Below the pieces are notes generated by a model, which did no database searches, was not told where the DNA came from, and saw only the letters and a list, made by a program, of their open reading frames with translations. From Gammaproteobacteria bacterium (GTDB lineage Bacteria; Pseudomonadota; Gammaproteobacteria; Steroidobacterales; Rariloculaceae), in NCBI GenBank assembly GCA_022820625.1, contig JAJEFE010000110.1, forward strand, positions 1 through 64,000: DNA of 64,000 nt, written 5' to 3'. Positions 18,252-27,339 of the stretch are shown in pieces (positions within the stretch are counted from its first letter, which is position 1; each line of letters opens with the position of its first letter). The translations under genes were made by a program, and so were the position numbers.

Positions 18252-19043
18252 GTGGAGCGCAGCATGCGTAGGACCTGGCACATCAGAATGATCTCCCCGG
18301 TTGTCCCAAGCGGTGACTGGAGCCCGGAAAGCACCTATGCGGAGACCCTGAAACCGCTGGAACGCGACGGCTTGGAACTCAGCAGCGTGTTTCTCGACCG
18401 GGGTCCTCAATCCATCGAGTACCGCGTAGAAGAAGCGATGCTGGTACCCGATCTGGTCGTCAAGGCGCTGGCGGCCGAGCGGCAAGGCGTCGATGGCCTG
18501 GTCATCGACTGCATGGCGGACCCGGGCGTCAATGTGCTTCGGGAATGCGTCGCCATTCCCGTGCTTGGACCCGGGCGCCTGTCCATGCAGGTGGCGACCC
18601 TGCTGGGCCGCCGGTTCAGCATCCTGGTGGAGCTGGATGTGGTTGCGCGGTTGTTCGAGGAAGAAGTGCAGCGCTACGGCCTCAGCCAGAGTTTCGCCTC
18701 CTGCCGCGTCATCGACATCCCCGTCCTCGAAATCGACTCCGACATCGAACGGACGACCGCGTTGCTGGTGGACGCCGGCGAGCTTGCGGTGCGGCAGGAC
18801 CACGCAGACGTACTGGTGCTCGGTTGCACCCGTTTTTCCCCAATGGCCGATGCGTTGAAGGCCGGACTGAAGGCGCGCGGTTTACCCGTTCAGGTACTCA
18901 ATCCGAACGCCCTCGCGGTCAACATGATGGTTGCCCTGCTGGACAGCGACCTGTCTCACAGCAAGATCGCCTACCCGTATCCCTCCGGCAAGAAGATAGT
19001 CGGGTTCGGCAATCTGGATTTCGACCCGGCGCAATCAGCTTGA
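18252..19043 (+). CDS. Asp/Glu/hydantoin racemase superfamily protein with both catalytic cysteines
   Basis: About 263 residues of the aspartate/glutamate/hydantoin racemase superfamily. Both active-site cysteines are present: the first in V-I-D-C-M-A-D-P-G and the second in V-L-G-C-T-R-F-S. This two-base arrangement supports racemisation or isomerisation, for example making both hands of a hydantoin or amino acid usable. A GTG at 18252 directly follows the DUF917 stop; an in-frame ATG at 18264 is the alternative start. It is the fourth gene of the permease-hydantoinase cluster. A second family member, lacking the later cysteine, lies at 39285. Confidence 0.88.
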   Translation: MERSMRRTWHIRMISPVVPSGDWSPESTYAETLKPLERDGLELSSVFLDRGPQSIEYRVEEAMLVPDLVVKALAAERQGVDGLVIDCMADPGVNVLRECVAIPVLGPGRLSMQVATLLGRRFSILVELDVVARLFEEEVQRYGLSQSFASCRVIDIPVLEIDSDIERTTALLVDAGELAVRQDHADVLVLGCTRFSPMADALKAGLKARGLPVQVLNPNALAVNMMVALLDSDLSHSKIAYPYPSGKKIVGFGNLDFDPAQSA

Positions 19044-19065
19044 TGTAGCACCAGGAGAACCGGAA

Positions 19066-20055
19066 ATGCCGAAAGCGTTGCGCATCCATAGTTTCTCCGG
19101 CATCGACGGATTGCGCCTGGATGAGGTGGAGATGCCGGAGCCGAGCGGGGCCGAGATACGCATCAAGGTCGATGCGTTCGCACTGAACTACGGCGATTTC
19201 GGCCTGATGCAGGATGACTACGTGTTCAGGCTCCAACTGCCGTCCTGCTTCGGGGACGAAGCCACCGGCACAGTCGACGCGCTCGGTCCGGAGGCAACGA
19301 AATTCGAACTCGGCGAACGGGTCAGCACCGTCACTTTTCTGAACGAAGGCTATGGCGTCAATGCCGAATATGCCTTGTTTCCGGAAGACTATCTCGCAAG
19401 GTATCCGGCCAATCTGTCCCCCGCCGAAGGTACTTCGATCTGGGTTCAGTACCTCACCGCTTACTACGCGCTTTATGTCACCGCGGGCATCGGGCCTGCG
19501 GATTTCGTGCTGATCACCGCGGCCAGCAGCAGCGCGGGCATCGGCGGCACGCAACTCGCCAAGCTGGCGGGCGCCAGGGTGATCGGCACTTCCAGAACGT
19601 CGGCGAACCGGGACTTCATCCTTGAGACCGGGGCGGACCACGTCATTGCGACGCAGGAAGAGAACGTCGCCGAGCGCATTATCGAGATCACCGGCGGCGC
19701 CGGTACGCGGATCGTCTACGATCCGGTCGGCGGCCCGTTGATGGCCGCATACGCGGACGCCCTCGGTCAGGATGCAATCGTTTTTCTCTACGGCGACATG
19801 AGCGGCGAGCCTACCCATGTGCCGGTATCCGAAGCCATTCGCAAGAACGCGGTCATCCGGCCGCACTCCGTCTACAACTTCGTCAACAGGAAGGAGCTTC
19901 GAGAGTCCGGGATCGCCTTCGTTTACAAGGCGTTGGAAGACGGCAGGATCAAGCCGTACATCGACAGGACATTCCCGTTGGAGCGCTTTCGGGAAGCGTT
20001 CGCCTACCAGCTTGCCGCCAGGAACCGGCGCGGAAAGATCATCGTGGAACTGTGA
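19066..20055 (+). CDS. Zinc-free MDR oxidoreductase (NADPH:quinone-reductase-like)
   Basis: A 329-residue medium-chain dehydrogenase/reductase. The GroES-like N-terminal half has F-A-L-N-Y-G-D and G-D-E-A-T-G-T-V, and the nucleotide-binding half has S-S-S-A-G-I-G-G-T-Q-L-A-K-L-A-G-A-R-V-I. The cysteine/histidine ligands of the catalytic zinc are missing, as in quinone oxidoreductases. It follows the racemase gene by 22 bases and closes the enzyme part of the cluster before the TonB receptor. A similar enzyme at 28508 holds the same place before the second receptor, so it may act on a product common to both modules. Confidence 0.88.
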   Translation: MPKALRIHSFSGIDGLRLDEVEMPEPSGAEIRIKVDAFALNYGDFGLMQDDYVFRLQLPSCFGDEATGTVDALGPEATKFELGERVSTVTFLNEGYGVNAEYALFPEDYLARYPANLSPAEGTSIWVQYLTAYYALYVTAGIGPADFVLITAASSSAGIGGTQLAKLAGARVIGTSRTSANRDFILETGADHVIATQEENVAERIIEITGGAGTRIVYDPVGGPLMAAYADALGQDAIVFLYGDMSGEPTHVPVSEAIRKNAVIRPHSVYNFVNRKELRESGIAFVYKALEDGRIKPYIDRTFPLERFREAFAYQLAARNRRGKIIVEL

Positions 20056-20099
20056 GCGTCAATGTTTGCTTTTGATAAGCATCAGAGTAAGCGAAGGAA

Positions 20100-20127
20100 T
20101 TGTCTGATATATGTAATCCCTTATAGT
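20100..20127 (+). promoter_or_regulatory. Candidate sigma-70 promoter for the TonB receptor
   Basis: TTGTCT (20100-20105) and TATAGT (20122-20127) are 16 bases apart in the AT-rich gap between the MDR stop and the receptor start at 20213. A 5' untranslated stretch of about 80 bases would follow. The gap has no good copy of the TGTATAC palindrome seen before other units. Confidence 0.4.
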
Positions 20128-20212
20128 AAAGGACACGGCACAGCGCCTGATCAGCCGTGCCGTCTGGAACAATATAAAACCGAATAGGCATGATTCCGAG
20201 GGGGAATTCGAT

Positions 20213-23200
20213 ATGACTACGCGTAATTTTGAGCAACTGCGTGGAATGCTGAAGTGCTGCGCATTGGCGATTCTGCTGTTGCCTGGCATGGCGGTTTTCG
20301 CCCAGAATCAGGACGATGCGGGCGAAGAGCTCGAAGAGATCGTCGTAACCGGAACGCGCATCGCAAGCGGCAACCTCCAGAGCGCGGTGCCGGTTACCAC
20401 GGTGGACGCCGAGTATATTCAACTCTCGGGCGAGACCATCCTCACCGATTTGCTACAGCAAACGCCCTCCTTGATCGGTTCCGATTCAGGCAACTTCGTG
20501 GGCGATACCGGCGTAGGCAATCCCGGCAACGGGGACGGCACCGCCGCGCTCAACCTGCGAAATCTCGGAGAGGAGCGAACGCTTGTGCTCGTCAACGGCC
20601 GGCGCCATATCGCAAGCCGGGCGGGCACGGCGGTGGTGGACATCAACACGATCCCCACGGCCCTGGTCGAGCGCGTGGAGGTCCTGACGGGCGGCGCGTC
20701 GGCCATTTACGGCGCCGACGGAGTCAGCGGCGTCGTGAACTTCATTCTGCGCGACGACTTCGAAGGCATGGATTTCAGCGTTCAGTCCAACGCGCCGGAC
20801 GAATCCGGCGGCGCTAATTATCTCGCCAGCGCCACCGTTGGCACCAATTTCGGCGGCGGCCGCGGCAACGTCGCCCTCAATGTCGAGTATTTTCGCCAGG
20901 AAAGGCTATTGAACATTCAACGGGGAATGATTCCCGGATTGCCGGAAACCATAAACATCAACCCCGATGACGACACCGGCGTGGACGATCCGAATCTGCC
21001 TGACCGGATATTTGTCGCGAACCAGGCCCTGCCCCTGACATCGCGCGAAGGCGTCCTGTTCACGGGCGACTTCACTTTTGATTTTTTCGTTCCGACCTAT
21101 ACCGGCGATGGACGCGTATTCGACCAGGGCATCCTTACGTCCGACCAAAACCAGATCGGCGGTGACGGTTTGCCCGATACCAACCCGGTGACCGCGCCAT
21201 TCATTGGGGCGGAAGAACGGTACAATCTGAATTTGCTGTCGCATTACGAGTTTGCGGACAACGTCGAGGGGTATTTTGAATTCAAGTACGTGGATACCTC
21301 TATCGATCGCGAACGCGAAGCAATTTCGATCGACGATTCGCTGATATTCGTATTCGACAATCCGTATATCCCTCCAACCGTTCCCCGGGTGCCGTTTTTC
21401 GCCGTAGACGGCGATGATAGATTCGGTGGTATCGACATCATCGCAATGGGCCGGGACAATTTCGATCTCGCATCGCGAAGCGCGTTGGACAACCGCGAAC
21501 TCACACGAACGGTCGCAGGGTTTCGGGGGGACCTTACCGACAACATCAACTATGACATTTCCCTCGTCTACGGGCAGGTCGATACAAGTCTGACATTGCC
21601 GAATACCAGGATCGAGGACAGGTTCTATGCGGCGCTGGACGCGGTAATCGACCCCGCCACCGGTCAACCCACCTGCCGCTCGAACCTCGATCCCTCGACA
21701 CGGCCGACCAATATTCACGATATCGATCCCGATGTCGGGGACTACCTTGGCACGTTCACCGAGGACGGCGATCCGACCTACAGCTTTTTCTCAAGCTACA
21801 ACATCGATACGTTCGGCGATCCGAGCGTATCCTCAACGACCTTTACACCCGGGCCCAACAGCGGATGCCATCCACTGAACCTCTTCGGATACGAGCAAAG
21901 TTCTCCCGAGTCCATTGCGTTTGCGACGCTGCCGACGACGACCAGAACCAGTCTCTCCCAGCAGGTGCTTTCAGCCGTTGTGACCGGCGACACGGAAGGA
22001 TTCGTTTCGCTGCCGGCAGGACCGCTGGGCTTTGCGATCGGCACCGAGTACCGGGAAGAAGAAAGCCGCCTGACGCCCGATGAGCTTAATCAACGTGGCG
22101 CGACCTTCGATCCGCCCCTGCCCGCAACCGCCGGCCAGTTCGATGTGCTGGAGTTTTTCGGCGAGGTATCGGTACCCTTGCTCTCGGGCCAGCCGATGTT
22201 CGAAGACCTGTCGGTCGGTGGCGCCGTGCGCTGGTCGGATTACTCGACCGTCGGCGACACCCTGACTTCACGCGGCACCCTGTCATGGAGCCCGGTCGAC
22301 ACGTTTACGGTCCGCGGTTCGTTTTCGCGCGCGATTCGCGCCCCGAACATCAATGAACTGTTCCAGCCGCAAGCCAATACGTTCTTTGAGCCGACCGATC
22401 CTTGCCTGCCCCAGCAACTGGGGCTGGGCTCGAGCACGCGCGTGTCCAACTGCACGGCGGATCTCGCGGCGGTTGGAATCGACATTGCCGATTACATCAC
22501 GCCGGCGTCCGGGCCGTTTCTCGGCAGGTCCGGCGGCAATCCCGACTTGACGGAGGAAACGTCGGATTCATATACCTTCGGCGCGGTATTCACACCAGGC
22601 TCTGTCCCCGGTCTGAGCATATCCCTCGATTTCTGGAATATCGAAATCGAGGACGCAATTATCGAAACGGACATTCAGGACATCATCAATTCCTGTTATG
22701 ACGCGCCGGACCTGAACAATCAGTTCTGCGATTTGCTGGCGCGGTCTACCGTCACCGGTTTCTTCACGGACGGTCAGACGTCCACCGTGAACATCGCATT
22801 TTTCGAAAGTTCCGGCGTCGATCTTGAGTTCCTTTATACGTTCGATGTTGCCGAGAGGTTCTCGTCGGCTTCAAATCTCGGCGATGCCAGAATCCGGCTG
22901 GTCGGCACCAGGACCGACAGCCTCAGCATGGTTACCGTCCCCGGTGGCGGTGCGGACGATGAACTGGGCGAGCTCGATACGCTTCTCGGCCGCGCCGCGC
23001 CCAAAAACGTCGTCAATCTCGACCTCACCTGGTTCCGCGACAACTTGTCCGTCAACTATCAGTACACCTATCGGTCCAGCATGCTGCGCCTTGAACAGGC
23101 GGACCTCGCCCTGAAGCCGGACACATTGTTCCCGTTCGACACCAGGTCCAGAGTGCGTCACGATCTGAGCGCCACATACAGGCTCAATGACAACTTCGAA

Positions 23201-23302
23201 CTTTTCGGCGGTGTGAACAACCTGACCAAGCCCAGCCGGGAAATCGGGTTCATTCCGGTGGATCGCGTCCTCTTCCTCGGCGCGACCTATACGGGTTTGT
23301 AG
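20213..23302 (+). CDS. TonB-dependent outer-membrane receptor (large form)
   Basis: A 1029-residue receptor. It has a signal peptide ending near V-F-A-Q, a TonB box E-E-I-V-V-T-G-T-R at about residues 41-49, a plug domain with N-L-G-E-E-R-T-L-V-L-V-N-G-R-R and V-E-V-L-T-G-G-A-S-A-I-Y-G-A-D-G-V-S-G-V-V-N, and a long beta-barrel. The chain ends G-A-T-Y-T-G-L, without the usual terminal aromatic residue. The ATG at 20213 has GAGGGGG eight bases upstream. It belongs to the large group of receptors in proteobacteria that import oligopeptides, glycans or other organics; the substrate is not readable. It ends three bases before a convergent M24 gene. Confidence 0.95.
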   Translation: MTTRNFEQLRGMLKCCALAILLLPGMAVFAQNQDDAGEELEEIVVTGTRIASGNLQSAVPVTTVDAEYIQLSGETILTDLLQQTPSLIGSDSGNFVGDTGVGNPGNGDGTAALNLRNLGEERTLVLVNGRRHIASRAGTAVVDINTIPTALVERVEVLTGGASAIYGADGVSGVVNFILRDDFEGMDFSVQSNAPDESGGANYLASATVGTNFGGGRGNVALNVEYFRQERLLNIQRGMIPGLPETININPDDDTGVDDPNLPDRIFVANQALPLTSREGVLFTGDFTFDFFVPTYTGDGRVFDQGILTSDQNQIGGDGLPDTNPVTAPFIGAEERYNLNLLSHYEFADNVEGYFEFKYVDTSIDREREAISIDDSLIFVFDNPYIPPTVPRVPFFAVDGDDRFGGIDIIAMGRDNFDLASRSALDNRELTRTVAGFRGDLTDNINYDISLVYGQVDTSLTLPNTRIEDRFYAALDAVIDPATGQPTCRSNLDPSTRPTNIHDIDPDVGDYLGTFTEDGDPTYSFFSSYNIDTFGDPSVSSTTFTPGPNSGCHPLNLFGYEQSSPESIAFATLPTTTRTSLSQQVLSAVVTGDTEGFVSLPAGPLGFAIGTEYREEESRLTPDELNQRGATFDPPLPATAGQFDVLEFFGEVSVPLLSGQPMFEDLSVGGAVRWSDYSTVGDTLTSRGTLSWSPVDTFTVRGSFSRAIRAPNINELFQPQANTFFEPTDPCLPQQLGLGSSTRVSNCTADLAAVGIDIADYITPASGPFLGRSGGNPDLTEETSDSYTFGAVFTPGSVPGLSISLDFWNIEIEDAIIETDIQDIINSCYDAPDLNNQFCDLLARSTVTGFFTDGQTSTVNIAFFESSGVDLEFLYTFDVAERFSSASNLGDARIRLVGTRTDSLSMVTVPGGGADDELGELDTLLGRAAPKNVVNLDLTWFRDNLSVNYQYTYRSSMLRLEQADLALKPDTLFPFDTRSRVRHDLSATYRLNDNFELFGGVNNLTKPSREIGFIPVDRVLFLGATYTGL

Positions 23303-23305
23303 GCA

Positions 23306-24610
23306 TCACCGGATGATACGCATGGCCTGATCCGGCGGATACGGAAATTCGATGCCGCGCGGGGTGACGATCGCGCCATCGTGGAAGGCGATGTAGAGGT
23401 GTTTCCCCGGTCCCCACTCCGGCACGGGCATGTGCACCATGTACTCCAGGGTGAAACTGTGGAACAGCGGCAGACGCATGTCGCGCTGCCAGTCTGCGCC
23501 CAGCGGCGAGATCCTGGGCGCATCCATGTCACGCCGGCCCTGGGCGTGCAGGTCCAGGTGCACCTGGGTCGTCGTGGGATCGAGGCCCGGGTCGTACTGA
23601 TCGCTGTCGATGTAGAGGTAACCGGCCTCCTCCAGCTTCTCGATCAACAACTCGAGCGTCTCGCCCGCCGTCGGGCCGATGCGGATGTTGGCGCGGAGAA
23701 TTTCCCGCACGTCCATCGCGTCGCTCCAGATTTTCTGCACGTGCGGCGGCAATTCGGTTTCGCCTTCACGCAACACGTAACCGTTGCCGCCCAGGTCCGC
23801 GACGAACAGGCCCTCGCCGGCGCCGTTGAGAATCGTGATGATGTCGCCGGGCTGGAGCACATAGTCGTTGTTGTTGTTCTCGTTGCCGTCCGGATCCCGA
23901 ACGAAGACATTGCCGTCGATCTCGGCCAGCGTCGTCACCCCAACGTCGATCTTCGCGAACTCCTCGTCAATCACTTCCATGGTGATCAGGCCGAAATAGC
24001 CGGCCAGTGCGATCTGGCCCGCCACGATGCCCGCCAGGAAGTCGCCGATGACATGCTCCGCCGAAACGATCCGACCGGCGTACTCCTCGCCGAGCGCTTC
24101 GATCAGGATCCCGTAGTCGGTGTGCGAAATGCCGTCGGCGAGTGCGTTGATTCCGGAGAAGTTAACGGCGATTCGCTCCGGATTGCGGGCCGCCACGAAT
24201 TCGCCGACGACGTGCGGCCAGCCCGGGTCCCCTTCAAAGGCTTCTTCGCCCGGGATCAGGATGTCGTAGGTATCGTCGTCCCACAGCGCCTCGTCCGTAA
24301 GGCCCAGGATGGCCCGCTCGATGCGGTCGCCGCCCCCGTCGGTGAAGATGAACGCCCCGGACTGCCCGCCGAGTTCACTCGCCAGCCCGTCGGGATTCCG
24401 GTCCCGGATGACGTGTATCCACATATCCACGCCGTTGTCGCGCATGGCCTGCGGCAGGACATGGTCGAACTTGTCCCGGCGGATCTGCTTTCTCATCAGT
24501 TCCAGGGTGGCGTCGCTTAGTTCGCGCGCCTCGGCCTCGGCGGAGATTTCCGCGACACCGCCGACAATGAGAGTTATCAGGATGGGGATCGACAGCAGGG
24601 ATTTGTTCAT
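23306..24610 (-). CDS. Exported M24-fold protein with substituted metal ligands
   Basis: About 434 residues: a signal peptide (M-N-K-S-L-L-S-I-P), an N-terminal creatinase/prolidase-type domain beginning R-R-D-K-F-D-H-V-L-P-Q-A-M-R, and a C-terminal pita-bread fold. Compared with its neighbour at 24627, the first metal aspartate is asparagine (I-L-N-G-A-G), the second is kept (F-V-A-D), the histidine (D-L-H-A) and first glutamate (T-L-E-Y) are kept, and the last glutamate is replaced (A-F-H-D-G). A two-metal peptidase site is therefore unlikely; a creatinase-like metal-free hydrolase or a regulatory subunit is possible. The ATG at 24610 is 16 bases after the stop of the intact paralogue, so the two are co-transcribed and could form a mixed dimer. 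Confidence 0.85.
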   Translation of the reverse strand: MNKSLLSIPILITLIVGGVAEISAEAEARELSDATLELMRKQIRRDKFDHVLPQAMRDNGVDMWIHVIRDRNPDGLASELGGQSGAFIFTDGGGDRIERAILGLTDEALWDDDTYDILIPGEEAFEGDPGWPHVVGEFVAARNPERIAVNFSGINALADGISHTDYGILIEALGEEYAGRIVSAEHVIGDFLAGIVAGQIALAGYFGLITMEVIDEEFAKIDVGVTTLAEIDGNVFVRDPDGNENNNNDYVLQPGDIITILNGAGEGLFVADLGGNGYVLREGETELPPHVQKIWSDAMDVREILRANIRIGPTAGETLELLIEKLEEAGYLYIDSDQYDPGLDPTTTQVHLDLHAQGRRDMDAPRISPLGADWQRDMRLPLFHSFTLEYMVHMPVPEWGPGKHLYIAFHDGAIVTPRGIEFPYPPDQAMRIIR

Positions 24611-24626
24611 GTCGTTGTATCTCCGG

Positions 24627-25964
24627 TCAGCGAATGACGAGTACCTTCTCCTGTGGCGGGTATAGCCACTCGATGCCCCGTTCCGTAACCACCACGTTTT
24701 CCTCGACATTTACCGGAATCTTGACGCCGTTCCACTCTTCCGCCGGAGTAAAGACGATGTACTCGAACGAAAGGATCAGGTCGGGCCGGACCATGTACCT
24801 GGTTCTCTCCGGAAAGATCTCGAACAGGTTGGCAGCCATGTCATGGCCGATGTTGCCTGCCGCGTGCATGCCCACGTTTACTTCGATGCCCTCGACGTCG
24901 CTGGCCCGCTCCGCCTCCGTGTAGACATACCCCGCATCCCGGATGATCTGCTTGAGTTCGTCCAGTTGCTCGCGGCCGGTACGGCCGGGCTTTACGAACT
25001 TGCGAATGATCTCGCCGACCTTCTTCGCCTCGGCGAAGGCGTTGAGCACACCCGGTGGCGCCTCCGTCTCGCCTTCCCGGAGCACATAGGCGAACCGCTT
25101 GATGTCGGTGGTGAAATTGTTGCGATCGGCGCCCCAGTCGATCTGCAGGACGTCGCCGCGCTGGATGACCCGTTCCGTATTGCCGATCTCACCCCCGTCC
25201 GGAAGGTGCGTATAGGTTGTGGGATACCAGGCGCGCAGCAGTCCCATCGCCGCCGCCTGTTCCTCCAGCCATCGCGAGACATCGTTATGCGTGGTCATGC
25301 CTGGGGTGATGACCTCGTTGGACAAGGCCCGTTCCTCAAGCCACGCGGTGATGGCGCCGATCTTCGAGAACTCGACGATCTCGCTCGCCACGCGCTCCCC
25401 GTGAAAATCCGCGATCAGATGCTGAGCCGAGACGAAGCGGTCCGCAAAAACCGGCCCCAGTTCGCTCTCGAGAAACCTGAAGTCCGTGTGGGTCAGCCCA
25501 TCGGCGACGTGCAGGCCTTCGGATTCGTAGGGAACGGCCAGGTAGTTCAGCCCAATGGCCTGGGGATCCCGCTCCTCGACGATGGCCTGCAGTTCATCCA
25601 TATCCCCGAAATAGTCGTAGGCGGCGCACTCTTCGGCCAGATCGGTCTCGCCGCCCAACTGGATGCGCTCGATGCGATCGTCCCCGTTGTCGTAAAACAC
25701 GTAGATGATCTGGCCGTTGACAGTGGCGATCCCGAAGTCTCTCGCCATGGGCTGGGTGCCGCGGCCCCGGTCGGTGACGATCCACATGTCGATGCCGCTG
25801 CGGCGCATGGCGCCGGGCAGTACGTAGTCGAACTTGTCGTGCCGGATCATGCAGGAGGTCCGCCACTGCCATCGGGAGCTTTCCGGGGCGACACTCTGTG
25901 CGCTGACGACGGCCGGTGTGCAGCACAGGCTCAATAGGAGAAACGACATTGTGAATTCACGCAT
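24627..25964 (-). CDS. Exported M24-family (Xaa-Pro aminopeptidase-like) metallopeptidase
   Basis: A 445-residue protein with a signal peptide ending near V-V-S-A-Q. Its N-terminal domain starts I-R-H-D-K-F-D-Y-V-L-P-G-A-M-R, a sequence shared by all four M24 proteins here. The five metal ligands of the pita-bread fold are all identifiable: Asp in L-Q-I-D-W-G, Asp in F-T-T-D-I-K eleven residues later, His in M-H-A-A-G-N, Glu in S-F-E-Y and Glu in V-E-E-N-V-V. It is therefore probably an active dinuclear peptidase, or an amide hydrolase, in the periplasm. It heads a minus-strand operon with a ligand-poor paralogue downstream, and is divergent from the M29/NicX-like gene across a gap holding a putative operator. 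Confidence 0.9.
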   Translation of the reverse strand: MREFTMSFLLLSLCCTPAVVSAQSVAPESSRWQWRTSCMIRHDKFDYVLPGAMRRSGIDMWIVTDRGRGTQPMARDFGIATVNGQIIYVFYDNGDDRIERIQLGGETDLAEECAAYDYFGDMDELQAIVEERDPQAIGLNYLAVPYESEGLHVADGLTHTDFRFLESELGPVFADRFVSAQHLIADFHGERVASEIVEFSKIGAITAWLEERALSNEVITPGMTTHNDVSRWLEEQAAAMGLLRAWYPTTYTHLPDGGEIGNTERVIQRGDVLQIDWGADRNNFTTDIKRFAYVLREGETEAPPGVLNAFAEAKKVGEIIRKFVKPGRTGREQLDELKQIIRDAGYVYTEAERASDVEGIEVNVGMHAAGNIGHDMAANLFEIFPERTRYMVRPDLILSFEYIVFTPAEEWNGVKIPVNVEENVVVTERGIEWLYPPQEKVLVIR

Positions 25965-26106
25965 GATCCTGCTCCTGGGCCGGGAGGGGGCATCCGACTA
26001 TACACCCGGCCAATCACCCGCAGAGCGTCTTGTATCGGTGACGGACTCTCGTACCGGTTTCTCGGTCGATCCCGGGTCCACATCGTCGAGCCGGCTTGCG
26101 GGGTTC

Positions 26107-26121
26107 CATATACAATATACA
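26107..26121. promoter_or_regulatory. Putative operator, TGTATAC-palindrome relative (weak)
   Basis: CATATACAATATACA matches the 15-base TGTATAC-C-GTATACA palindrome at 43161 in 11 positions and is followed by AT, as at two other sites. Dyad symmetry is poor; it reads better as two direct ATATACA units. It sits 71 bases before the M29/NicX-like start and between divergent genes, so it could affect both. Confidence 0.4.
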
Positions 26122-26192
26122 ATGCCTGCACGGCCGGCTGCCTGCGCAACCCGGGCATCCACAGGGAAGCAGACAAGAAAAGGGACTGCTCT

Positions 26193-27293
26193 ATGCCATC
26201 GCTTATCTCCAGCATCACACCCGATCTCCAGCCCGAGTTCCTGCAAGTCGTCGACTACATCTATCGAAAGATGGTCAATCTTCAGAAGGGAGCCAACGTG
26301 CTCATCCTCACCGACTCGCGGATGCCCAGAAAAACCGTCATCGCCTTTCAGGGCGTTGCGATGATGATGGGAGCGGAGGTGATGGTGGCGGAGAATCGTC
26401 ATGCCCTGCCGATCCCGCTGCAGCCGAGCGACAAGTGGAACAACATGGTCAAGGCCGCGAGCCGGGAAGCGGACATCATCGTCGACATGTCGGTCGGCTA
26501 CGGCGACTTCATGCAGGAGTTCACCGAGCGCGGTGGCGTGGTCGTATCACCCGGCGACGGTCCGGGCGGGTGGTGCACGGAGGAGTCCCTGATCCGGACC
26601 ATGCTGCACGTGGATCTCGAGGCGCTGAAGGTCGAAGCCGAGCTCATCGCGGAACTCTTCACCGAGGCGAAGACCTGCTACGTCACATCGGAGGAAGGCA
26701 CGGATTTCGAGATCGACATCGGCGATCTCGAGGGCGATGCCATGGACGGCTTTCTGTGGGATTTCGAAAAGCAGGAATACCGCACGTCGTTCGTATTCCT
26801 TCCGCCCGCACAGCCCGGCGTCATCGTTCCGCGGGGCCGCGGGGACGGCGTGATCGCGCTTGACGCCGTCATTCAGGCCGATCCGGCCTTCGGGCAGGAC
26901 TATCCCGAATCGCCCGTCTTCGTCACGATCGAGAAAGGCCGTGTGGTCGATATCGCCGGCAACGGCTTCAGCGCCGACCGGCTGAGGATCTGGCTCGAAT
27001 CACTCAACAGCGAGCAGTCCTGGAACGGACCGGTTCACATCAATATCGGCAACAACCCGCGCGCCCGATTCTCGGAGATCTCCGAATTCGAACGCGTTCG
27101 CGGGGTCATCACCTTCGGGATGGGAGACGTGAGCGTCCTGTCGGGCGTGCTGGGTCTGGCCGACGACATGGAAGGCAACCTGGCGGCGCCGGCCCACTGG
27201 GACGTCGTCATGAAGCGGCCCTCGCTGCGGCTCGACGACAAGGTCGTCTCGCAGAACGGGATCATCCGATCCGAGTTACCGCCGGTCGGGTAG
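26193..27293 (+). CDS. M29 aminopeptidase / NicX-like metalloenzyme (copy A)
   Basis: A 366-residue cytoplasmic protein that resembles the superfamily of M29 aminopeptidases and the iron dioxygenase NicX (2,5-dihydroxypyridine 5,6-dioxygenase). The C-terminal part has a histidine in V-H-I-N-I-G-N-N-P and, 53 residues later, an H-x-D pair in A-H-W-D-V-V-M. Both families place metal ligands in such positions. As recalled, NicX uses His265, His318 and Asp320, the same 53-residue spacing. The first M29 glutamate is not evident, so a NicX-type mononuclear site is favoured, by inference. AAGGGA precedes the ATG. The gene leads a unit with an MFS carrier, an MDR and possibly the TonB receptor. A divergent homologue lies at 40071. 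Confidence 0.7.
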   Translation: MPSLISSITPDLQPEFLQVVDYIYRKMVNLQKGANVLILTDSRMPRKTVIAFQGVAMMMGAEVMVAENRHALPIPLQPSDKWNNMVKAASREADIIVDMSVGYGDFMQEFTERGGVVVSPGDGPGGWCTEESLIRTMLHVDLEALKVEAELIAELFTEAKTCYVTSEEGTDFEIDIGDLEGDAMDGFLWDFEKQEYRTSFVFLPPAQPGVIVPRGRGDGVIALDAVIQADPAFGQDYPESPVFVTIEKGRVVDIAGNGFSADRLRIWLESLNSEQSWNGPVHINIGNNPRARFSEISEFERVRGVITFGMGDVSVLSGVLGLADDMEGNLAAPAHWDVVMKRPSLRLDDKVVSQNGIIRSELPPVG

Positions 27294-27339
27294 TGGATAA
27301 CATGCACACTAACCGGGTCCGGCGAACGCGAGAAGACAG

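Noticed and set aside
20100-20120. A further copy of the TGTATAC palindrome before the first TonB receptor
   Set aside because: TGTCTGATATATGTA matches the perfect site in only about 8 of 15 positions, and lacks the shared right half.
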